Below, in pieces: positions 16,968 through 25,046 of a DNA stretch of 64,000 bases. The stretch is from JBBROS01 sp965260995. GTDB taxonomy: Bacteria; Pseudomonadota; Alphaproteobacteria; Acetobacterales; Acetobacteraceae. The notes beneath the pieces were generated by a model. That model saw nothing but the letters and a program-made list of their open reading frames with translations. It was not told where the DNA came from and did no database searches. Position numbers and translations under genes: made by a program. The stretch is from NCBI GenBank assembly GCA_965260995.1, contig CBDHCD010000003.1, positions 1,798,001 to 1,862,000 of the forward strand. The letters run 5' to 3'. Numbering within the stretch: the stretch's first letter is position 1; each line of letters opens with the position of its first letter.

Positions 16968-19610
16968 ATGGCCACGAGCAACGACATCCGCGCGACGTTC
17001 CTCAACTATTTCGCACGGAACGAACATGAGGTGGTGCCCAGCAGTCCGCTGGTGCCGCGCAACGATCCGACGCTGTTGTTCACCAACAGCGGCATGGTTC
17101 AGTTCAAGAACGTGTTCACCGGCCAGGAGCGGCGCGGCTACGAACGGGCGACGACGGCGCAGAAATGCGTTCGGGCGGGCGGCAAGCACAACGACCTCGA
17201 TAACGTCGGCTACACGGCGCGGCACCATACCTTCTTCGAGATGCTGGGCAATTTCAGCTTCGGCAACTATTTCAAGCCGGATGCGATCGAGTTCGCTTGG
17301 GGATTGCTGACGCGAGACTTCGGTTTGCCCGGGGATAAGCTGCTGGTCACGGTTTATTCCGACGACGAGGACGCCGCGGCGCTTTGGCGCAAGGTCGCCG
17401 GCTTGCCGGACGATCGCATCATCCGGATCGGGACGTCGGATAATTTCTGGCGCATGGGGGACACCGGGCCGTGCGGACCTTGCTCGGAGATCTTCTACGA
17501 TCACGGCCCGTCCGTGCCGGGCGGACCACCTGGATCGCCGGATGAGAACGGCGACCGGTTCATCGAGATCTGGAATTTGGTGTTCATGCAGTTCGAGGAA
17601 GGGCCGCCCGGGGTGCGCGAGCCCCTGCCCCGGCCCTCGATCGATACCGGTCTCGGACTCGAGCGGTTTGCGGCCATCTTGCAAGGCAAGCACGACAATT
17701 ATGATACTGACACGTTGCGGGCGCTGATCCTGGCCAGCGCCCAGGCGACGGGACAGGCGCCGGACGGGCCGTTCAAGACCAGCCATCGGGTGGTGGCCGA
17801 CCATCTGCGCAGCACGGCGTTCCTGATCGCGGATGGTGTGCTGCCGGCGAAGGACGGGCGGGGTTACGTGCTGCGGCGGATCATGCGCCGGGCGATGCGC
17901 CATCTGCACCTGATGGGCACGACGACCGCGCTGTTTCACACGCTGCTCCCGGCCCTGATACGGCAGATGGGCGCCGCTTATCCCGAACTGCCACGCGCAG
18001 AGGCGCTGATCCGCGAAACGATGCGGCTGGAAGAGGAACGGTTCAAGGCGATGCTCGATCGAGGGCTCGGGTTGCTTTCGGAAGAAACGGTCCGGCTCGG
18101 CGAAGGGGGCGTCCTGTCGGGAGATGTCGCGTTTAAGCTGTATGATACGTTCGGGTTCCCGCTCGACCTGACCCAGGACGCGCTACGCGAGCAGGGGCTT
18201 GGGGTCGATCTGGCCGGGTTCGAGGCAGCCATGGCGGAACAGCGCACGCGGGCGCGGGCCGCGTGGACGGGGACGGGCGACGCGGCGACGGAGCAGGTGT
18301 GGTTTGACCTGCGCGAGGCGGTGGGAGCGACCGAGTTTCTTGGCTACGCGACCGAGGCGGCTGAGGGCGAGATCCAGGGATTGGTGGTGGACGGCGCGGC
18401 GGTGGAGCAGGCTTCGGCCGGCACGGCAGTGGCCTTGGTTCTGAACCAGACGCCGTTCTATGCCGAGAGTGGCGGCCAAGTCGGCGACGCCGGACAAATC
18501 ACCGGTCCGGATGGCCTGGTGATCCGCATCGAGGACACGCAGAAGAAGCTCGGTGACGTGTTCCTTCATCTAGGCGTCGTCGAGGATGGCGCGGCGCGGG
18601 TCGGCATGGCGGTCGCGGCGGAGGTGGACCATGCCCGGCGCAGCGCGATCCGGTCGCATCACAGCGCGACGCACCTGTTGCACGCGGCACTGCGCCGTCG
18701 GCTCGGCGCGCACGTGACGCAGAAGGGCAGCCTGAACGCGCCGAACCGGCTGCGATTCGACGTGAGCCAGCCGACGCCGATCGGGCGCGACGATCTCGCC
18801 GCGGTGGAAGCGGAGGTCAACGCCGAGATCCGCGGCAACACCGAGGTCGGGACCCAGCTGATGACCCCCGATGCCGCCGTGCAGGAAGGCGCGATGGCCC
18901 TGTTCGGTGAGAAGTATGGTGATGAAGTGCGCGTCGTCTCGATGGGCGATCGTTCGTTGGATGGGGCGAAGGCCTACTCGGTCGAGCTGTGCGGCGGCAC
19001 GCACGTGCGACGGACCGGGGACATTGGACTGTTCCGGATCGTCGGCGAGGGGGCCGTGAGTTCGGGGGTGCGGCGGATCGAGGCAGTGACCGGCGAGGCG
19101 GCGCTGGCCTTGATGGCGGAGAACGATCGCACCTTGGCCGAGGCTGCCGCCTTGTTGCGGGTCAGCCCGGGCGAAGTGCTGGAGCGCATCGGGCAATTGC
19201 AGGAGGATCGGCAACGGCTCGAGCGGCAGGTGGCGGAGCTGCAGAGGAAGGTGGCGCTCGGCGGGGTGGCTGCCGAGATCGAGCAGTTGGGTGGCGTGGC
19301 GTTGGCGGCGCGCAACCTGGGCGACGTGCCGCCGAAGGACCTCAAGGGCATGGCGGAGGCGATCGGCACCGGGTTGGGAAGCGGCGTGGTCGCGGTCGTA
19401 TCGACCGCCGAGGGCAAGGCCAGCATCGTGGTGCGCGTCAGCGAAGACCTCACGGCCCGGTTCAGCGCGATCGACCTCGTGCGGCGGGCGAGCGCCGCCG
19501 TGGGCGGGAAAGGCGGCGGCGGGCGGCCCGACTTGGCGCAGGCGGGCGGGCCGAACGGGGCGCAGGTGGACGCGGCGCTGGAGGCGATCCGGACGGCGGT
19601 GGCGGCGTGA
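16968..19610 (+). CDS. alaS: alanyl-tRNA synthetase
   Basis: Charges tRNA-Ala. At 880 residues it is full length. Class II catalytic domain at the start (FLNYFARNEHEVVPSSPLVPRNDPTLLFTNSGM in the first 50 residues), editing domain with the zinc/His motif HHSATHLLHAALR and later CGGTHVRRTGDIG, and the C-Ala domain ending with GGKGGGGRPDLAQAGG. AGGAAAATC lies before the ATG. It ends exactly where anmK ends on the other strand: the two stop codons touch (TGATCA). Confidence 0.99.
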   Translation: MATSNDIRATFLNYFARNEHEVVPSSPLVPRNDPTLLFTNSGMVQFKNVFTGQERRGYERATTAQKCVRAGGKHNDLDNVGYTARHHTFFEMLGNFSFGNYFKPDAIEFAWGLLTRDFGLPGDKLLVTVYSDDEDAAALWRKVAGLPDDRIIRIGTSDNFWRMGDTGPCGPCSEIFYDHGPSVPGGPPGSPDENGDRFIEIWNLVFMQFEEGPPGVREPLPRPSIDTGLGLERFAAILQGKHDNYDTDTLRALILASAQATGQAPDGPFKTSHRVVADHLRSTAFLIADGVLPAKDGRGYVLRRIMRRAMRHLHLMGTTTALFHTLLPALIRQMGAAYPELPRAEALIRETMRLEEERFKAMLDRGLGLLSEETVRLGEGGVLSGDVAFKLYDTFGFPLDLTQDALREQGLGVDLAGFEAAMAEQRTRARAAWTGTGDAATEQVWFDLREAVGATEFLGYATEAAEGEIQGLVVDGAAVEQASAGTAVALVLNQTPFYAESGGQVGDAGQITGPDGLVIRIEDTQKKLGDVFLHLGVVEDGAARVGMAVAAEVDHARRSAIRSHHSATHLLHAALRRRLGAHVTQKGSLNAPNRLRFDVSQPTPIGRDDLAAVEAEVNAEIRGNTEVGTQLMTPDAAVQEGAMALFGEKYGDEVRVVSMGDRSLDGAKAYSVELCGGTHVRRTGDIGLFRIVGEGAVSSGVRRIEAVTGEAALALMAENDRTLAEAAALLRVSPGEVLERIGQLQEDRQRLERQVAELQRKVALGGVAAEIEQLGGVALAARNLGDVPPKDLKGMAEAIGTGLGSGVVAVVSTAEGKASIVVRVSEDLTARFSAIDLVRRASAAVGGKGGGGRPDLAQAGGPNGAQVDAALEAIRTAVAA

Positions 19611-20777
19611 TCATCCAGTCTCGATCCTCAGCCCGTCCGGAGCGCGGCCCGGTGGCGGCAGCACGAGCGGGGCATTGCCAGGGTTGATGCGCCCCAGAAT
19701 GCGGGGAACGCGTGATCCGGTCGCGCCCAGCACCACGCCGGGGACGCCGTGCCAAGTCAGGAACCCGAGCAGGGCAAAGAGGTAGGCTTCCTTGCCGTTT
19801 GCCGGGAGCCCGCGTTGCTCGCTAGTGGTGAGCGGGATCGGAGCAAGGCGGGCGGCGAGGCGGGCCATGAGCGCCGGGTTGCGGGTGCCGCCGCCGGAAG
19901 CGACGACTTCGGTCGTCCTCATGGCTCGGCAAGCGTCGGCCACCGTGACGGCTGTCAGTTCGACAAGCGTGGCGATCAGGTCAGGCAACGCGATGGCCGG
20001 CAAGCCGCCTAGGCGGTCAGCAACATAACCGGTGCGGAACAGCTCGCGGCCGGTGCTCTTGGGCGGCGGCAGGGCGTAATAGGGATCGGCGAGCAGGTGG
20101 GCGAGCAGGTCCTCGCGCACCGTCCCCGCCCGCGCCTGGGCGCCGTCGTCGTCGCGTGGGCGCCCGGTGGCCGCCAGCATCTCGGCATCCATCAGGCAGT
20201 TCGCCGGGCCGGTGTCGAAGGCGAGCACGGGGTCGCCGGCCCGGCCGACCAACGTCACGTTGGCGATGCCGCCGAGGTTGAGGGCGGCGCGCGGACCGCC
20301 GTCGCCGGCCAGCCAGAGGGCGTCGAGCGTGCTGGCCAACGGTGCGCCGTGGCCGCCGGCGGCGACGTCGCGGGCGCGGAAATCGCTGATCACGGGCAGG
20401 CCGGTGCGCTCGGCGATGATGGCGGGCTGGCCGATCTGCAAGGTGCCGCGGGCGCGGCCGGCGTCGATCCAGTGGAACACCGTCTGGCCGTGCGAGGCGA
20501 TGAGAGCGGCACCATCCCCGCCCAGGTGCGCGATGCCCCAGGCTGCGGCGGCGGCGAATGCCTCACCCGCCAGCGTGTCGAGCTGGCACAGCGCCTCCGC
20601 CGAACAGGAGGCGGGCGGGAGGGCGGCGATCAGGCGCTCTCGAACAGCGCATGGCCAGGGGCGTTCGGCGTGGCCGAGCGGGCGCAGGGCAATGATGCTG
20701 CCGTCCCAGCTGAGGTCGGCCGCGGCGACGTCGATGGCGTCCACGGACGTGCCGGAGATCAGGCCGAGAACGATCAC
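19611..20777 (-). CDS. anmK: 1,6-anhydro-N-acetylmuramic acid kinase
   Basis: AnmK opens the anhydro ring of recycled peptidoglycan sugar and phosphorylates it to MurNAc-6-phosphate. The 388-residue product has the N-terminal LISGTSVDAIDVAAADL (phosphate loop), SHGQTVFHW, GGIANVT, FDTGPANCLMD and ASGGGTRNP, all hallmark AnmK segments. The start overlaps the upstream kinase-etherase stop by 4 nt. Its product is the substrate of the MurQ half of that neighbour, so the operon order mirrors the pathway. Confidence 0.96.
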   Translation of the reverse strand: MIVLGLISGTSVDAIDVAAADLSWDGSIIALRPLGHAERPWPCAVRERLIAALPPASCSAEALCQLDTLAGEAFAAAAAWGIAHLGGDGAALIASHGQTVFHWIDAGRARGTLQIGQPAIIAERTGLPVISDFRARDVAAGGHGAPLASTLDALWLAGDGGPRAALNLGGIANVTLVGRAGDPVLAFDTGPANCLMDAEMLAATGRPRDDDGAQARAGTVREDLLAHLLADPYYALPPPKSTGRELFRTGYVADRLGGLPAIALPDLIATLVELTAVTVADACRAMRTTEVVASGGGTRNPALMARLAARLAPIPLTTSEQRGLPANGKEAYLFALLGFLTWHGVPGVVLGATGSRVPRILGRINPGNAPLVLPPPGRAPDGLRIETG

Positions 20778-22591
20778 GCGAGTGCCTCCCGGACACGGCC
20801 TCGGGCTTGGTCGAGGCGGCGGACGGCTTCGGCGGCGTCGACGTTGGCCAGGAGCATGACCAGGGCGGGCTTGACCCGGCCGCTGGCCGCGGTGAGGGCG
20901 CGGGCGCAGTCGGCCTCCGTCGCGCCGGTGATCTCGCGCACCATGCGGGCGGCGCGGCGGCGAAGCTTGTCGTTGGTGGTCTGCACGTCGACCATGCGGT
21001 TGCCGTAGGCTTTGCCGAGCGCCAGCATCGCGCTGGTGCTGAGGGCGTTGAGGACGATCTTCTGGCTGGTGCCCGCGAGCATGCGGGTGCTGCCGGCGAT
21101 GGGCTCGGGGCCGGTGAGGACCTCGATGGCGAGGGCGGCGGCCTGGGCGGCAGGACTCGCGGGGTTGTTGACGACGGCGACGGTCAGTGCGCCGCGGGCC
21201 CGGGCATGGCGGAGGCCGGCGACGACGAACGGGGTTCGACCAGAGGCAGCGATGCCGACCACCGCGTCTCCGGCGTCGAGGCGGTGGGCGTCGAGGGCGA
21301 CGGCGGCGGCGTGTTCGTCGTCCTCGGCGCCTTCAATCGCACGGCGCATCGCGGCGTCGTCGCCGGCGAGGATGGGGATGACCAAACCGTCCGGAGCGTT
21401 GTAGGTGGGCGCCAGCTCGGCGGCGTCGAGGGCGGCGAGGCGGCCGGGCGTGCCCGCGCCGAGGTAGAACAGGCGACCCCCGGCCCGCATCCGGGCGGCG
21501 ACCGCGTCGGCGGCGGCGGCGAGTTGCGGGATGGCGGCGGCGAGGGCGGCGCGGGCGTCGATCTCGGCCTCGGCGACGAAGCGGGCGACGGTGGCGGGTG
21601 GGCGCTGGTCGAGGTCGTCGAGGCCGGGGCGGACGGCTTCGGTGGCGAGGTGGTCCAGAGTATGCACGGGTTCTGCGGCGCGGCGGCGAATGATCTGTGC
21701 CTCGTGCGGCAGGTCGGTGCGGTCGGCGAGGAGGCGCGCGCCGTCGAGGGCCGTGCCTCGGGGCGGAACGCGACGCAACCCCGCCGCGGCCAAGTGTTCG
21801 TCCAACCAGCCCATCAGGGGCGGGCCGAGCTGGGTAAGGCCGCCGACGACCGTGCACGGCGCATCGGGCGGGAGGGCAGCGGCGGCGCTGCGGGCGGTCG
21901 CGGCCAGGTGCGCGGCCGCTTGGCGTAGGATATCGGTGGCCACCATGTCTCCAGCCGCGGCCGTCATGGCGACGGCGGGAGCGAAGCGGGCGGCGGATCG
22001 AGGCCCGTCGATGGCCGCCGGCCAGGACTCAAGTGGGCCGAGCATCCGTTCCGCTGCCGGCCGGAGCGCCGTGGCGGGTCCCCTCCCCTCCTCAGCCCGC
22101 AGCGCCGCGCGCAGGCCTCGGGCGCCGATCCACGCGCCGCTGCCCTCGTCGCCGAGGAGCGGCCCCCAACCATCTGCCCGGCGCAGCGTGCCGCCACCTA
22201 GGGCGAGCGCCACACTGCCGGTGCCGATGGCGAGGGTGACGCCGCCGCCGCCGGCGAACGCCCCGGCATGGGAGGTGATGGAGTCGCTGGTCACGGCGAC
22301 GCCGCGAGCCGGCAAGGACGCGGCCAGGCGTTCGGCCAACTGCGCCGCCGCGCCGGAGGCCGAGAGCGCGCCGGCCGCGCCGATGCAGGCACGGTCGAGA
22401 TGATCGAGATCGGCGGCACGCAGCAGCGGACGGGCGACGGCGAGCACGGCAACTTCGGCGGCGGCGACGCCACCGGGGGCGGCCAAGCCTGGCGCGCCCG
22501 CGCCTTCGGCCTCGGTGCGGGTGTTGCCAAGCCAGAGGGCGGCGCGGCAGCCGGTCTTGCCGAGGTCAACCGCGAGGACGGCTTCAGACAT
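20774..22591 (-). CDS. fusion: N-acetylglucosamine kinase-like ATPase + MurNAc-6-phosphate etherase (MurQ)
   Basis: A 605-residue two-domain protein. Residues about 1-290 are an ASKHA-fold sugar kinase of the BadF/GlcNAc-kinase type (AVLAVDLGKTGCRAALW, IGTGSVALALGGG, WGPLLGDEGSGAWIGARGL). Residues about 310-600 are MurQ: a SIS domain with LGAGTPGRLAALDAAELAPTY (catalytic Glu), GIAASGRTPFVVAGL, and RMLAGTSQKIVLNALSTSAM, then the helical tail. MurQ turns MurNAc-6-P into GlcNAc-6-P plus lactate; the kinase probably makes GlcNAc-6-P from GlcNAc. Both feed NagA, encoded next. Start ATG 22591 overlaps the nagA stop. No frameshift is seen at the junction. Confidence 0.92.
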   Translation of the reverse strand: MSEAVLAVDLGKTGCRAALWLGNTRTEAEGAGAPGLAAPGGVAAAEVAVLAVARPLLRAADLDHLDRACIGAAGALSASGAAAQLAERLAASLPARGVAVTSDSITSHAGAFAGGGGVTLAIGTGSVALALGGGTLRRADGWGPLLGDEGSGAWIGARGLRAALRAEEGRGPATALRPAAERMLGPLESWPAAIDGPRSAARFAPAVAMTAAAGDMVATDILRQAAAHLAATARSAAAALPPDAPCTVVGGLTQLGPPLMGWLDEHLAAAGLRRVPPRGTALDGARLLADRTDLPHEAQIIRRRAAEPVHTLDHLATEAVRPGLDDLDQRPPATVARFVAEAEIDARAALAAAIPQLAAAADAVAARMRAGGRLFYLGAGTPGRLAALDAAELAPTYNAPDGLVIPILAGDDAAMRRAIEGAEDDEHAAAVALDAHRLDAGDAVVGIAASGRTPFVVAGLRHARARGALTVAVVNNPASPAAQAAALAIEVLTGPEPIAGSTRMLAGTSQKIVLNALSTSAMLALGKAYGNRMVDVQTTNDKLRRRAARMVREITGATEADCARALTAASGRVKPALVMLLANVDAAEAVRRLDQARGRVREALA

Positions 22592-23696
22592 CAACCACCT
22601 CGACGCCGCCGATCCAGACGCGGCGAGGACGCCAGTCGTCATCCCAGAGAACGAGGTCGGCCATCGCGCCGGAAGCGAGGCGGCCGAGGTCGGGGCGACC
22701 AATCGCGTCGGCAGGCACTCGGGTGGCGGCGGCGAGGACGAGGGCCGGATCAAGCCCCGCGGCGATCATCCGGCGGACGCCCTCGTCGAGCAGGGTGCCC
22801 GCGCCGCTGATGATGCCGTCGGCGCGGCGAGCGAGGCCGTGCGGGTCGAGCGTGGCGGCGAGGCCGCCGAAGGACCTGACCGTGCCGGGGGGCAGGCCGG
22901 CGAGGAGCATGCTGTCGGAGACCAGGGCGACGCGCCCGGGCGCGGCTTGGAACGCCAGGCGGCAGGCGAGCGGGTGCGCGTGACAGCCGTCGCCGATGAG
23001 GCCGATCGTGAGGCGGCGGTCGGTGAGCGCCGCGCCGGGAACGCCCGGGTCGCGATGGTGGAAGGGGCGCATGGCGTTGAACAGGTGGGTGACGAGGGTC
23101 GCCCCCGCGTTGGTGCCCGCCAGCACCTGCTCGGCGGTGGCGTCGGTATGGCCCAGGGACACCTTGACGCCACGGGCGGCGAGGCGGCGGATGGCGTCGA
23201 GTGCGCCGGGGCGTTCGGGGGCGATGGTCATCATGGTGAGCGCCGGGTGGGCGAGGAGCGGGTCGACCCGGTCGGGCGTGGGGTCGGCGAGCCAGTCGGG
23301 GCGGTGCGCGCCCCGGCGGGCGTCGCTGAGGAAGGGGCCTTCTAGGTGAGCGCCGAGGATACGGGCGACGGGTTCGCGGGCGAACGCCCGCTGGGCAGCG
23401 CCACAACGGTCGAGGCTCGCGAGGAGGTCGGGGATCAGGGCGGTGATGCTGGTGGGTTGGACGGCGGTGGTGCCATGCCGGGCGAAGGCGGCGAGGGCGT
23501 GGCGATAGGCTTCGGTGTCCGCGTCGGCGAAGTCGATGCCGAAAGCGCCATTGCTGTGAATGTCGACCAGGCCGGGGGTCAGGGTGCCCTCTCCTGCCGG
23601 TGCGTCGAGCAGGGTGACGACGCGGTCGGCCGTGATTTCGATCGTGCCGGGGCGGATGTGACCGTCGACGAGGATGCGGGCGGCGGGAACGATCAC
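22584..23696 (-). CDS. nagA: N-acetylglucosamine-6-phosphate deacetylase
   Basis: NagA removes the acetyl group of GlcNAc-6-P. The 370-residue product is the usual size and has amidohydrolase motifs: HSNGAFGIDFAD, AHLEGPFLSDARRGAH (metal Glu), SLGHTDATAEQ (metal His), THLFNAMRPFHHRDPG, IGDGCHAHP and LVSDSM (catalytic Asp). GTG 23696 is chosen because it overlaps the upstream stop (GTGA) and gives the family N-terminus; residues further upstream in this frame are unlike NagA. It acts on products of both halves of the downstream fusion protein. Confidence 0.94.
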   Translation of the reverse strand: MIVPAARILVDGHIRPGTIEITADRVVTLLDAPAGEGTLTPGLVDIHSNGAFGIDFADADTEAYRHALAAFARHGTTAVQPTSITALIPDLLASLDRCGAAQRAFAREPVARILGAHLEGPFLSDARRGAHRPDWLADPTPDRVDPLLAHPALTMMTIAPERPGALDAIRRLAARGVKVSLGHTDATAEQVLAGTNAGATLVTHLFNAMRPFHHRDPGVPGAALTDRRLTIGLIGDGCHAHPLACRLAFQAAPGRVALVSDSMLLAGLPPGTVRSFGGLAATLDPHGLARRADGIISGAGTLLDEGVRRMIAAGLDPALVLAAATRVPADAIGRPDLGRLASGAMADLVLWDDDWRPRRVWIGGVEVVDV

Positions 23697-23980
23697 GGCG
23701 TCTCCGTGACCTCGCGGAGACCATGGCAGGCGTCCGCATCCTCGGCGCGGGCGACGGCGAGGACAGGCACGAGCGGGTCGAACATGGCCAACCGGCCGTA
23801 CAGCAGGTCCGCGCCAGAGAAGGCCTGGGCGGAAAGGCAACTCATCTCCATTGGCTTGAGGGCAGTCTCGCGCGCTGTCGGGTAGGCGCAGCCGCGGGCG
23901 GTCGTGACGAGGCCCTGGGCGAAGCGACAGCGGGCAGTGATCTCGGCGGCCATCAGGTGGCCGGGCTGGTTGGGCCTCAT
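23693..23980 (-). pseudogene. remnant of a SIS-domain glucosamine-phosphate deaminase/isomerase (NagB-II/GlmS-like)
   Basis: The 95-residue open frame carries one block typical of the second SIS domain of NagB-II or GlmS-like proteins: RGCAYPTARETALKPMEM, then AQAFSGADLLYGRLAM and VPVLAVARAEDADA. Intact proteins are about 330-350 residues, so the N-terminal two thirds and the last part are missing. Its stop overlaps the nagA GTG and its ATG overlaps the stop of the next remnant, so the operon-style joins survived. It may still be translated but is unlikely to be an enzyme. Intact, it would have acted directly after NagA. Confidence 0.7.
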
Positions 23981-24219
23981 GCAGCGAACGTTGGCAGGTC
24001 AAGGCGCGGGGCGGGGTGGGTGAGCGACAGCAGCCCGCCCACGGCCAGGAAGACGCCGCCGAGCGGCACGTGCCAGGCGAAGGCGAGCTTGCAGGTGCTG
24101 ACGACCCAGGTCATGACGAACACGGCGGAGGCGAAGGCGACCAAGACGTCGCGTTGGTTGGCCCGGCGCGCCACGAGGCCGAGCAACACGACCTAGCTCT
24201 TGGCATCGGTGAACAGGCG
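23977..24219 (-). pseudogene. remnant of a sodium:solute symporter C-terminus
   Basis: A 70-residue hydrophobic frame (LLGLVARRANQRDVLVAF, TWVVSTCKLAFAWHVPLGG, GGLLSLTHPAP) looks like the last membrane helices of an SSS-family symporter. Two codons before its GTG lies an in-frame TAG, and the sequence beyond it still reads RLFTDAKS in the same frame, as a symporter loop would. The rest of the gene is absent. The ATG of the SIS remnant overlaps its stop. It probably imported amino sugars for the adjacent nag genes before decay; that role is inferred from position. Confidence 0.55.
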
Positions 24220-24355
24220 GCAAGGTCGAGCAGGCGCATCGGAGTCTCCAGCGGATGTCAGGCCGGCTCCGCGCGGCCAGGGTGCCGAGGTGACGCGAAG
24301 CGGGGCCGGCGTCAACGCAGCAGTTGCGCGTTGCCAGAACGGTTCGTTTTAACCT

Positions 24356-24367
24356 AAACAACGTTCA
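24356..24367 (-). promoter_or_regulatory. candidate TetR operator in front of the regulator gene
   Basis: On the minus strand reads TGAACGTTGTTT; it ends 3 nt before the regulator ATG (24371). Nearly the same word occurs twice in the space between the regulator and the pump genes (24985-25010). This pattern is expected for a repressor that controls itself and the pump. Confidence 0.5.
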
Positions 24368-24370
24368 CTC

Positions 24371-24982
24371 ATGCACGTCAGCCATTCCCCCGCCCGCACC
24401 CGGAAGCCGCGCGGTCAAGGTCCCTCCCGCCGGGGAGAGATTCTGGACGCGGCCAAGCGGCTGTTCCTGCAGGATGGCATCCAGCACGCGACCATGCGGC
24501 GGATCGCGGCCGATGTCGGCGTCAGCAGCACGGCGCTTTACGTCTACTTCCCGGACAAGGTGGCGATCCTGGACGCGATCGCCGAGGCGATGTTCGAGGC
24601 GTTGCTGGTCGCGTTCGCGCGCTCGCAAGAGACGGACCAGCCGCCGCTGCTGCGGCTGCGCGACGGATTGCGCGCCTACGTCGACCTGGCGCTGTCGCGG
24701 CCGGACGAATACCGCCTCACGTTCGACGCGACGGCGCCGGGCGCCTGCGGCGACAGCGAGGCGGCGGACAAGTCGTTCAGCCTGCTGCAGCGGCTGGTCA
24801 GCGAGTTGATGGATGCCGGACAGTTCGCGCCGGGCGATCCGCTGGCCGTGGCGGAGGCGCTGTGGGCCTGCGTGCACGGTGTCGTGATGCTGCTGCTGAA
24901 CCAGCCGATGTACGTGGAGACTGCCCCCCAGTCCCTGATAGACACTGTTTTGGCGGCCGCGATCAAAGGTTTTCAATCGTAA
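24371..24982 (+). CDS. TetR/AcrR-family regulator of an RND pump
   Basis: 203 residues. The N-terminal helix-turn-helix is clear: RGEILDAAKRLFLQDGIQHA, then TMRRIAADVGVSSTALYVYF with PDKVAIL. The C-terminal ligand domain is variable, as usual. It lies 64 nt upstream of the RND membrane-fusion gene in the same direction. Repeated TGAAC(G/A)TTGTT words before and after it suggest autoregulation and pump repression that is lifted by a pump substrate. The inducer is unknown. Confidence 0.9.
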   Translation: MHVSHSPARTRKPRGQGPSRRGEILDAAKRLFLQDGIQHATMRRIAADVGVSSTALYVYFPDKVAILDAIAEAMFEALLVAFARSQETDQPPLLRLRDGLRAYVDLALSRPDEYRLTFDATAPGACGDSEAADKSFSLLQRLVSELMDAGQFAPGDPLAVAEALWACVHGVVMLLLNQPMYVETAPQSLIDTVLAAAIKGFQS

Positions 24983-24984
24983 AC

Positions 24985-25010
24985 TGACCGTTGATAACTG
25001 AACATTGTTA
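24985..25010 (+). promoter_or_regulatory. tandem candidate TetR operators before the pump genes
   Basis: TGACCGTTGATA (24985-24996) and TGAACATTGTTA (24999-25010) are 14 bp apart, in phase, and similar to the minus-strand word at 24356-24367. They lie 37-62 nt before the pump start codon, a fitting place for repression. Confidence 0.5.
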
Positions 25011-25046
25011 TGTTACCGGTCGGGGAGATTGAGCAATGGTGACGCC

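Noticed and set aside
24365..24976. Long minus-strand frame opposite the TetR gene
   Set aside because: Mirror of the regulator's codon pattern in GC-rich DNA; the plus strand has a clear helix-turn-helix protein.
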